Below, piece after piece: positions 1 to 6,395 of a stretch of DNA of 8,207 bases. How positions within the stretch are numbered: position 1 is the stretch's first letter; the number at the start of each line of letters is the position of its first letter. The position numbers and the translations under genes were made by a program. A model generated the notes under the pieces. It was not told the DNA's origin. It ran no database searches and worked only from the letters and a program-made list of their open reading frames with translations. The DNA is from Candidatus Hydrogenedentota bacterium (GTDB lineage Bacteria; Hydrogenedentota; Hydrogenedentia; Hydrogenedentiales; CAITNO01). The stretch lies in NCBI GenBank assembly GCA_903922535.1, contig CAIXUF010000460.1, positions 1 to 8,207 on the forward strand. Reading direction: 5' to 3'.

Positions 1-1962
1 CACTTCGAGCAGGATGCCTTTGCAGATCTTGCCGTTATACTCGGGGTTTTCCGCTTTGCCGGGAATTGGCTTGGGGATGTAGACCCTTTGCGCAAGTTTG
101 AATCCCGCGGCCAGCGCGGGGTCGATTGCGTCCAAGAGGACCTTGTTGTCGGCCCAGGGCGCGCCGAGGATGAGGAAGGGTGTGTCGGTGCCGCGGCCCT
201 CGTTGAGATTGACGCCCTCGAAGAGGCAGGTGCCCGTGTAGGCGAGCGCAGATTCAAAAGTGGGCAGATTGGGCGAGGGCGGCGTCCACGGCAGGGCGCA
301 GACGGGATGCATCAGTTCGCGGCGCCAGTTTTCGACGTTCTGTATTTCGAGCTTGAGTTTTGACTTTTCAAACACGGTTCTTTGGAAGAACTGGGCGATC
401 TCGCCGAGGGTCATGCCGTGCCGCGCGGGGATGGGCGCGGAGCAGACGGCCGACTCGCACACTTTCGCAATCGCCCCCTCCAGCACGGTGCCACCAAGCG
501 GATTGGGCCGGTCGAGCACGAGCACGGGCACGCCCGATTCGGCACAGGCGGCGAGGCACTCCTTCATGGTCGCCATGTAGGTGTAGTAGCGCGACCCGAC
601 ATCGGGCAGGTCGATGACGAACAACTGCACGCCCTTGAGTTCGTCCTTCGCGGGGCGCTTCTGTTTGCCGTAAAGGCTGATGACCGGTGCGGTGCCCGTC
701 TTCTCCGAGGCGACGGCCCTGCCCGCTTCGGCCTGTCCGCGCAGGCCGTGCTCGGGCGTGTAGATGGCCTTGAAGGTCACACCCGGTTCCAGGCCGAACG
801 CCTCAAGATCGGGCCGGCCCAGCATGTCTGTCGCGGCCTGGTTGGTCAGGATTGCCGCCCTCTTCCCGCGGACCGATTCGTAGCCGGTGCGCGGCAGATA
901 GTCTATGCCGCTGTGCGCGTTGGTGCTCTTGGGGTAATAACCGAACATGATGCCGTCGTAGAAGGTGCGGCGCAGGCTGGTGTTGTCGCGCGGCTCGCGT
1001 TTCGGGTGGACTGTGTTGCTGAGCAGCACGCCGTAGAGGCCCGTGTCGCGGTCCAGCCACAGGCAGGTCCCCGTGAAGCCCGTGTGGCCGAAGGCGCGGC
1101 GCGACGGCAGGTAGCCGTTGGAGCCGGAGGTCCAGGGGTCAAGCCACCAGCCGAGGCCCTGTCCCGGATAGAACGGCACCTGGCCGATGCGCAGCATTTT
1201 ATCGAGCGTGGCGGGCTTGAGGATTTTGCCGGAAAGCAGCGCGTCGCAGAAGAGGCCCAGGTCGGGCGCGGTGCCGAAGAGTCCGGCGTGGCCCGCCACG
1301 CCGCCCATGGCGAAGGCGCGCTCGTCGTGGACCTCGCCCTTGAGCACGCGCTTGCGCCAGGGGCAGTCCTCCGTGGCGGCGCAGTCCCTGCGCAGTTCGG
1401 GACCGGGGTTGAACAGCGTGCGCTTCATGCCGAGCGGCTTGAACACGCGCCGCGCGATGAAGGCGTCAATCGGTTCGCGGGCGGCCTGCCCCACGACCTG
1501 CGCGAGCAGGATGAACCCAAGATCCGAATATACCCGCTGCGTGCCGGCGGGGTGGGAAGGCGGCAGCGCCGCAATGCGCTGCACGATATCCTCGGGCGAG
1601 TGGACTTCCGTTTGCCAGGGCTTGAACGCGGCGAGTCCGGCCGTGTGCGTGATGCACTGGCGCAGCGTGTAATGTTCCAGACCCGGAATCGGCAGGAACT
1701 CGGACACCTTCTGGTCCAGGCTCAGCTTGCCGTCCTCATGCAGCAGCATGACGGACGTGGTGGTGGAGATCTGCTTGGTCAGCGAGGCGAGGTCGTAGAT
1801 GGTGTCTTCGGTAGCCGCCTCGGTGACCGGCGTAATTTGGCGCATGCCCTCCGCGGCCGACAGTAATTTGCCGCCGCCCGCTTTACCAACGCAGGCCACC
1901 GCGCCGGGCGCTTTGGACAGCGCCACGGCCCGCTTCAGCCAAACTCTCAGATCTTCGGCCAT
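1..1962 (-). CDS. AmiE-like serine hydrolase fused to NamZ exo-beta-N-acetylmuramidase (3' end off window)
   Basis: The frame is open from the ATG at 1962 to the window edge: 654 residues with no stop. Residues ~15-340 form a beta-lactamase/PBP-like serine hydrolase with S60-L-T-K63 (nucleophile and lysine), Y145-S-D and G292-H-T-G. The GEVHDERAFAMGGVAGHAGLF block (209-229) resembles the clade of B. subtilis AmiE (YbbE), which cleaves MurNAc from L-Ala. Residues ~360-654 match NamZ/DUF1343 (GH171), which releases terminal MurNAc: TPEHGLRG (402-409), DVGSRYYTY (454-462), DRPNPLGG (484-491), RHGMTLGE (514-521) and LFEGVNLNEGRGT (580-592). The last stretch of NamZ lies outside the window. I see no signal peptide, so a cytoplasmic location is likely, whereas the B. 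subtilis counterparts are secreted. The start follows the rhamnosidase stop by 13 bases, with a weak GGAA ribosome site 8 bases upstream. Family assignment is strong. Substrate is inferred. Confidence 0.92.
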   Translation of the reverse strand, partial: MAEDLRVWLKRAVALSKAPGAVACVGKAGGGKLLSAAEGMRQITPVTEAATEDTIYDLASLTKQISTTTSVMLLHEDGKLSLDQKVSEFLPIPGLEHYTLRQCITHTAGLAAFKPWQTEVHSPEDIVQRIAALPPSHPAGTQRVYSDLGFILLAQVVGQAAREPIDAFIARRVFKPLGMKRTLFNPGPELRRDCAATEDCPWRKRVLKGEVHDERAFAMGGVAGHAGLFGTAPDLGLFCDALLSGKILKPATLDKMLRIGQVPFYPGQGLGWWLDPWTSGSNGYLPSRRAFGHTGFTGTCLWLDRDTGLYGVLLSNTVHPKREPRDNTSLRRTFYDGIMFGYYPKSTNAHSGIDYLPRTGYESVRGKRAAILTNQAATDMLGRPDLEAFGLEPGVTFKAIYTPEHGLRGQAEAGRAVASEKTGTAPVISLYGKQKRPAKDELKGVQLFVIDLPDVGSRYYTYMATMKECLAACAESGVPVLVLDRPNPLGGTVLEGAIAKVCESAVCSAPIPARHGMTLGEIAQFFQRTVFEKSKLKLEIQNVENWRRELMHPVCALPWTPPSPNLPTFESALAYTGTCLFEGVNLNEGRGTDTPFLILGAPWADNKVLLDAIDPALAAGFKLAQRVYIPKPIPGKAENPEYNGKICKGILLEV

Positions 1963-1975
1963 CGTTTCCGTTCCG

Positions 1976-4900
1976 TCAGTTTGCCGAAACGGCCGGGGGC
2001 GTGTAGGCAATTTCAAAGGTATACCTTCCGGAACTGACCTGGCATTTCACCTCGCCGTCTTCCAGCCGCGCCGCGGTCACACCGTTTGCCTGCGCCAGGG
2101 GCGCGCCGTCCTCGCGGGCCGTTTCGAGCGCGGCGGAAGGCAGGCACACGGTTGCTGTGGTGTTGGCGGGCACTTCCACCGTGTACTTGAACTTGCCGTC
2201 CTCGATCTTCCAGTCCGAAAGGATCCCGCCGTGGATGGAACGGTAGGCCAGCTTGGCCGAGGTCAGTCCGCCGCCGGGACGGGGCCGCAGGATTATCTTC
2301 TTGAAGCCGACGCCGTCGGGCAGGATGCCCGCGACGTGGTTGTACATGTACTCGCCCACCGCGCCGAAGGCGTAATGGTTGAAGCTGTTCATGCCGGGAT
2401 CGTTAAAGCCCTTCTCCGGCGTCCATCCGTTCCAGCGCTCCCACATGGTGGTCGAGCCGAGCGTGACCTGGTAAAGCCAGGAGGGGAAAGTCGTGTTCAT
2501 GAGCAGGCGGTAGGCCACGTCCTCGCGGCCAGCGAGCGTGAGCGCGGGCAGCAGCCGCGGCGTGCCGATGAAGCCTGTGGCCAAATGTCCGTCGAAGCGC
2601 TTGATCTCCTCCACGAAACGGTCCGCCGCGGCGGTCTTGAGCGCGTCGGGGATTAAGTCGAATGCGAACGCCAGCGCATAGCCGGTCTGGCTGCTTTCCA
2701 GGATTTTGCCGTCCGGCCCGACAAAGCTCTTGATGAACGCGTCGCGGATTTTCGTGTGCAGGTCGGCGTATTTAGCCTGCTCGGCCGTGCGCCCGATGAC
2801 CCCGGCCGTCTCGGACATGAGCCCGGCCAGATAGGCGTAGTAGGCCGTGCAGATGACCTCGTCCTTGGCGCCGCCGCCCAGGTTGAGCCAGTCGCCGAAG
2901 CCCAGCTTGTCGCGGATATACTCCTTGCTGGTCGCCTGGAGGAAATCCATGCCCTTGACCATGTGGTCGAAGTGCTGTTCGAGAATGCGCGTGTCGCCGT
3001 AGAAGCGGTACATGAGGTAGGGACAGATGATGGCCGCATCGCCCCAGGCCACCGCGCCTCCACCCTGGTTCACGTTCGGCGCGACATGGGCGAAAGAGCC
3101 GTCGTCCAACTGCGCGTCCTGCACCAGGTCGACGAGCCACTTGGTGTGGAACGCGCCGATGTCCGCCGTGTAGAGGGCGGTCGGCATGAAGAACTGGGCG
3201 TCGCCCGTCCAGCCCAACCGCTCGTCGCGCTGGGGGCAGTCCGTCGGCACGTCGAAGTAGTTGCCCTTCTGGCCCCAGACGATGTTCTTGGCGAGTTTTG
3301 TGAGCAGCGGGTTCGACGCCTCAAAGACCGCCGCCTGGGGGATGTTGGAGTGGATGACCACACCCTTCACGTCGCCGACCGCGGGCGCCTTGTCCACGCC
3401 GGTGATCTCGACATAGCGGAAGCCGTGGAAGGTGAAGCCCGGTTCGAGCGTCACCGTGCCGTCCTGCGCCAGCGTGTAATAGTCCGTGGCGCGGGCCGAG
3501 CGCAGCGCGATGGTGTAGAGCGTGCCGTCCTTTTGCAGCATTTCGGCATGGCGCACGACGATCTTCTGACCCGCCTTGCCGTCGAGCGTGATCTTCGCCC
3601 AGCCGACCATGTTTTGACCAAGGTCGTAAATGAACACGCCCGGCTTGGGCTCGGTCATTTTGGTGGCGGTGAGGGTTTCAAAGCGGCGCACCGGGTCACC
3701 CGGGTAGGCCTGCACCGGCACTTCTATTTCGGCGCGGGGCGTGAGGGCGACGGGCGCCCAGCCGTTGTCGTTGAACCCGGGCGCGTCCCAGCCGGGGATG
3801 GTCTTGGTCAGGTCATGCGCCTCGCCCATGAGCAGGTCGGCCTCGCGCAGTTCGCCGTAGCTCGCCTTCCAGGCGTCGTCGGTCACGATGCGGTCTGTTG
3901 TGCCGTCCTCGTACTCGATCTCAATCTGTGCCCTGCAGCGGGGGTCCAACCCGTAATAACCGGCCCCGTAGTTGCCGACATGGCCGGCGTACCAGCCGTC
4001 GGCCAGGATGATGCCCACCGCGTTGGGCTCGCTCGCCCGGAGCAGCCCCGTCACGTCGTAGGTGTTGTAGTAGACCCGCTTCTTGTAGTCCGTCCAGCCC
4101 GGCGTGAACAGATAATCGCCCACGCGCCGCCCGTTCAGGCGCATTTCGTAGAGGCCCAGCGCGGACACGTAGGCTGTGGCGCGACGCACCTTCTTCTCCA
4201 CGGCAAAGCCGTGGCGCAGGTAGGGGGCGGGGGGAAGATAGTCGTGCTTGCACTTCACCTTGCCCCAGGGCTCGGCGCCGTACTCGGCCACTTCCTTCGA
4301 ATCGGCCCAGCCGGAGTCGTCAAAGTCCTCGTCGTTCCATTTGCGGTCCGGTTCCTTGTTCGTGGTCTTCCAGTCCTCCTCCGTCGCCGAGGCGGCCACG
4401 TTGCCGTTCGCAAAGACCACCTCCAGCCGGGCGATCAGGCCCGCGGCGGCCTTTAGGTTTTCCGCGGTGACGGCGATGACGTTGCGTCCCGGTTTGAGCA
4501 GATCCGCGACGGGGAACTCGTACAGATGGCTGAGGTCCTTGATTTCATCCTTGCCCTTGCCCACGCGCTTGCCGTTGATGTTGATGCGGGCGCGGTCGTC
4601 GCAGGTGATGAAGAGCGTCGCCTCGCGGATGCCCGACACCTCGTCCAGTTCGAACACGTTCCGGAACCAGCGCTTGCCCGCCGGGGCGTCCTTGGCGGGG
4701 TCGCCCTCGGGATACCAGATCCACATCGCGCCCCGGAGCGGCTCGCGGGGCTCCACGACACCCGGATCGGGCGCATCATAGCCAATCCAGTCCGCCGACC
4801 AGTCTTCCGCCTTCAGCAGGCCCATCGAAAACATGGCCGGTTCCGTCCAGTCCGATGCGTTGCCGTCCTGGTCCCACACGCGCAGCTTCCAAAAGCAGTT

Positions 4901-5236
4901 CATGCGCGAGGCGAGCGGCCTGCCCGCATAGTCCACCAGCACCGTGTTGTCCGATTTCACCCGGCCCGAATCCCACAGCGTGCCCCGGTTCTTCTGGATG
5001 GCCTGTATCGAGTCCGCCACGACCGCCTGGTAGGCGGTCTGTGCCAGACCCCGGGTCTGGCCCTCGCCGACCACAATCCAGGTGAAGCGCGGCCGGGGCG
5101 TGTCGATGCCCATCGGATCGGCCCGGTATTCACAGCGCAGTTCGGCCGGACGAATTGTGCCCGGCTTCTCGGACGCCCGGACCGTTGCGGCGGCAAGCGC
5201 CAGTGCCAGCAGCAGTGTCGGCAAGAACTTGGTCAT
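1976..5236 (-). CDS. Secreted alpha-L-rhamnosidase, GH78 family
   Basis: This 1086-aa protein would remove terminal alpha-L-rhamnose from a glycan by the inverting GH78 mechanism. The chosen ATG at 5236 follows AGGAA by 8 bases and opens a signal peptide (MTKF, a hydrophobic LLLALALAAA core, likely cleavage after VRA at residue 21). A start at 5296 would extend into the leader hairpin and hide the signal. Order of parts: Ig-like N-terminal domain (~27-150), an extra sandwich-like module (~168-320), the Bac_rhamnosid_N jelly roll (~340-510), the concanavalin-like domain (~515-625), the six-hairpin (alpha/alpha)6 catalytic domain (~630-970), and the C-terminal beta domain. The catalytic motif DCPQRDERLGWTGD puts the proposed general acid at E672. 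TTMWERWNG puts the proposed base at E933. Their spacing fits characterised GH78 enzymes. It is the first gene of an operon with the NamZ fusion. Glycan target unknown. Confidence 0.96.
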   Translation of the reverse strand: MTKFLPTLLLALALAAATVRASEKPGTIRPAELRCEYRADPMGIDTPRPRFTWIVVGEGQTRGLAQTAYQAVVADSIQAIQKNRGTLWDSGRVKSDNTVLVDYAGRPLASRMNCFWKLRVWDQDGNASDWTEPAMFSMGLLKAEDWSADWIGYDAPDPGVVEPREPLRGAMWIWYPEGDPAKDAPAGKRWFRNVFELDEVSGIREATLFITCDDRARININGKRVGKGKDEIKDLSHLYEFPVADLLKPGRNVIAVTAENLKAAAGLIARLEVVFANGNVAASATEEDWKTTNKEPDRKWNDEDFDDSGWADSKEVAEYGAEPWGKVKCKHDYLPPAPYLRHGFAVEKKVRRATAYVSALGLYEMRLNGRRVGDYLFTPGWTDYKKRVYYNTYDVTGLLRASEPNAVGIILADGWYAGHVGNYGAGYYGLDPRCRAQIEIEYEDGTTDRIVTDDAWKASYGELREADLLMGEAHDLTKTIPGWDAPGFNDNGWAPVALTPRAEIEVPVQAYPGDPVRRFETLTATKMTEPKPGVFIYDLGQNMVGWAKITLDGKAGQKIVVRHAEMLQKDGTLYTIALRSARATDYYTLAQDGTVTLEPGFTFHGFRYVEITGVDKAPAVGDVKGVVIHSNIPQAAVFEASNPLLTKLAKNIVWGQKGNYFDVPTDCPQRDERLGWTGDAQFFMPTALYTADIGAFHTKWLVDLVQDAQLDDGSFAHVAPNVNQGGGAVAWGDAAIICPYLMYRFYGDTRILEQHFDHMVKGMDFLQATSKEYIRDKLGFGDWLNLGGGAKDEVICTAYYAYLAGLMSETAGVIGRTAEQAKYADLHTKIRDAFIKSFVGPDGKILESSQTGYALAFAFDLIPDALKTAAADRFVEEIKRFDGHLATGFIGTPRLLPALTLAGREDVAYRLLMNTTFPSWLYQVTLGSTTMWERWNGWTPEKGFNDPGMNSFNHYAFGAVGEYMYNHVAGILPDGVGFKKIILRPRPGGGLTSAKLAYRSIHGGILSDWKIEDGKFKYTVEVPANTTATVCLPSAALETAREDGAPLAQANGVTAARLEDGEVKCQVSSGRYTFEIAYTPPAVSAN

Positions 5237-5244
5237 GGATGGAG

Positions 5245-5249
5245 TTCCT
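5245..5249 (-). promoter_or_regulatory. Ribosome binding site of the rhamnosidase gene
   Basis: AGGAA on the minus strand lies 8 bases before the ATG at 5236. This supports that start over the in-frame upstream start at 5296 and agrees with the signal peptide that begins at 5236. Confidence 0.75.
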
Positions 5250-5273
5250 GTACGGTTGAATTCGCGGCCCGCA

Positions 5274-5294
5274 GTCCCGCCGCCCCGGCGGGAC
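5274..5294 (-). repeat. Perfect GC hairpin in the rhamnosidase 5' leader
   Basis: An 8-base inverted repeat (gtcccgcc / ggcgggac) surrounds a 5-base loop. It lies between the predicted transcription start (~5307) and the ribosome binding site (5249). No T-run follows it on the minus strand, so it is not a classic intrinsic terminator. It could stabilise the 5' end of the mRNA or bind a regulator. Structure is seen directly; role is inferred. Confidence 0.6.
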
Positions 5295-5305
5295 ACACAT
5301 CACAG

Positions 5306-5324
5306 CCCGGTCCATTGTACCGGG
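5306..5324. promoter_or_regulatory. Palindrome over the -10 box, candidate operator
   Basis: A perfect inverted repeat CCCGGT-N7-ACCGGG covers the -10 hexamer and the predicted transcription start. A 19-base dyad at this place is typical of a dimeric repressor site (LacI, GntR or similar). No regulator gene is visible in the window. Symmetry is seen; the operator role is inferred. Confidence 0.45.
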
Positions 5325-5342
5325 ATAAAGCGCATCGGGCAA
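5314..5342 (-). promoter_or_regulatory. Sigma70-like promoter of the rhamnosidase-NamZ operon
   Basis: Read on the minus strand, TTGCCC (5342-5337) is separated by exactly 17 bases from TACAAT (5319-5314). These match the -35 and -10 consensus at 4 of 6 and 5 of 6 positions. The predicted start near 5307 gives a leader of about 70 bases to the ATG at 5236. Spacing and position are good; no other promoter of this quality was found in the gap. Confidence 0.65.
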
Positions 5343-5549
5343 GCCTCCGCATCGCTGCCATCCAAGGTCTTACCTGCGGAAGTGTCGTCTTGCCATTTGT
5401 GATCTTACGGAGTCAGGGGGGGTATAGTGGGCCTTGTGGATGCCATCGACACCCATTGCACCCCTGATTTAGTTCCGTACGGCGCGAGCCTTCCGGGTCT
5501 GCCTATAACACAGTCCAGTACGGCGTCATCATAAGTGTTGAGTTGGTAT
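5343..5549. other. Gene-free composition boundary
   Basis: No open frame here looks like a gene. This stretch separates the GC-rich rhamnosidase operon from the AT-richer signalling cassette. The octamer gtacggcg occurs twice in direct orientation (5477-5484 and 5518-5525), 41 bases apart. I see no tRNA, integrase site, CRISPR repeat or clear terminator in it. Confidence 0.6.
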
Positions 5550-5581
5550 GCAGCCTTTTTAGCGTGAACTAAAAGGACTGC
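5550..5581 (-). repeat. Imperfect hairpin across the stop of the 119-aa gene, weak terminator candidate
   Basis: The minus-strand RNA can fold as GCAG/CUGC, then CC/GG, then UUUUAG/CUAAAA around a 6-base loop (UUCACG), with one bulged base on each side. The UAG stop codon (5571-5569) lies in the stem. The sequence after it has no U-run, so rho-independent termination would be inefficient. It may protect the 3' end of the mRNA. Confidence 0.4.
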
Positions 5582-5928
5582 ACCCTTAAACGATCTGCCG
5601 TCTGGCTACCTATGTATCTTATTTCAGCGATGTAATTGGCATAGGACGACAAGCCTGTATAGCGGTCAATAAACTCAAGATCGGATGAGATGTTGACGCA
5701 AAGATCAAGCATCAGGGTTAGGTCTGTAACCCCCAGCGGCTCGCCGGATTCAAGCAAAACCTTAGACGAATCTTTGGCGTCATATACGTACTGCCGTATT
5801 TGGGGTCCAAGGAATGCTGCCGATCTTGTGCCATTCGTCTGACCGGCACCTAGATTTGATCGCAACAGAGCAACAAGTCCTCTGAGGGTTAAGAGATACC
5901 CGAGTGCCACATTGTACAAATTCGACAT
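5569..5928 (-). CDS. Small hypothetical protein, third gene of the signalling cassette
   Basis: This 119-residue protein is not one I recognise. The ATG at 5928 follows a clear AGGGAG site (5944-5939) by 10 bases, the same ribosome-site sequence used by the response regulator 44 bases upstream, so the two are probably co-transcribed. The protein looks mostly helical. Residues ~5-26 form a hydrophobic/amphipathic segment broken by R16 and R23, so a true membrane span is unlikely. Residues ~66-105 are rich in leucine and isoleucine with an acidic middle. It contains no histidine, which excludes a histidine phosphotransfer role. It has no helix-turn-helix, nuclease motif or zinc ligands that I can see. 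From its place it may be the output or partner of the receiver. The stop is TAG. Confidence 0.8.
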   Translation of the reverse strand: MSNLYNVALGYLLTLRGLVALLRSNLGAGQTNGTRSAAFLGPQIRQYVYDAKDSSKVLLESGEPLGVTDLTLMLDLCVNISSDLEFIDRYTGLSSYANYIAEIRYIGSQTADRLRVQSF

Positions 5929-5948
5929 AATGAAAGATCTCCCTTCGG

Positions 5949-5964
5949 TTCATGGAAACATGAA
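5949..5964. repeat. Short palindrome between the response regulator and the 119-aa gene
   Basis: A perfect 6-base inverted repeat, ttcatg-N4-catgaa, lies in the 44-base gap just before the AGGGAG site of the 119-aa gene. It could form a small hairpin that tunes translation of that gene, or be chance. Confidence 0.35.
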
Positions 5965-5972
5965 TACGAACG

Positions 5973-6395
5973 TTATCCTTTTGTTGTGATATCTTTCATT
6001 GCCGAGATCAAGGCACGGACATGACCTTCCTCTCTCTTGCTAATCTGTTTGATATGCTGTAGTAGGTCTGTATCCTCCGCGCGTGTATGTTCTGCGAGTG
6101 TCGCCAGATAGGCAGAGTATATGATTGCCTTGCCATGATACTCCGGATATTGTCTCAACCATATCCATCCAGTCAATTGGCCATCCACCGTGTCCTCATA
6201 AAGCGCAGAATCGAGTCCAGCAGGATCCATGTTGAGATCAACGATAAGTGCGTCCAGTTTGAAATCTTCGAGTGCTTGGGTGGCTGTGTAGAGGTCGCCG
6301 GCACAAACGACCTCATATCCTTCTTTCTCCAGCCGCTCTTCGAGGGGAATAAGAATCCCTCCCTGGTCTTCTAGGACTAGTACTTTCTTCTTCAT
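5973..6395 (-). CDS. Single-domain response regulator (receiver only)
   Basis: This 140-aa CheY-like receiver has the acidic pair E9-D10, the phosphoacceptor D53 in IVDLNM, S94 in IIYSAY at the switch Ser/Thr position, and K120 in ISK. All residues needed for phosphotransfer are thus present. It ends soon after K120, so there is no DNA-binding or enzymatic output domain. After D53 there is a longer loop than usual (about residues 56-76, acidic, GLDSALYEDTVDG) before the next helix. The ATG overlaps the kinase stop as ATGA, with AGGGAG 7 bases upstream inside the kinase gene, which points to translational coupling and a cognate pair. It probably acts by binding another protein, possibly the 119-aa product downstream. 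The stop is TAA, a normal stop for this cassette. Confidence 0.93.
   Translation of the reverse strand: MKKKVLVLEDQGGILIPLEERLEKEGYEVVCAGDLYTATQALEDFKLDALIVDLNMDPAGLDSALYEDTVDGQLTGWIWLRQYPEYHGKAIIYSAYLATLAEHTRAEDTDLLQHIKQISKREEGHVRALISAMKDITTKG

Noticed and set aside
382..1866. Long plus-strand open frame of 494 codons
   Set aside because: It lies antisense to the NamZ fusion gene. Its translation is Arg/Ala/Gly/Val-rich with no domain, as expected for the complement of a GC-rich gene.
2756..4456. Plus-strand open frame of 566 codons (and another at 4526-5467)
   Set aside because: Antisense to the rhamnosidase gene, which has clear catalytic motifs and domain order. The plus-strand translations are low-complexity shadows.
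5237..5296. Upstream in-frame start of the rhamnosidase at 5296
   Set aside because: It would place 20 non-conserved residues before a classic signal peptide, and would begin inside the leader hairpin. The ATG at 5236 has a proper ribosome site.
5477..5582. Possible integron attC or attachment site made of the gtacggcg repeats and the hairpin
   Set aside because: I could not find a paired RYYYAAC/GTTRRRY core at the ends of the hairpin, and no integrase gene is in the window. The repeats are only 8 bases.
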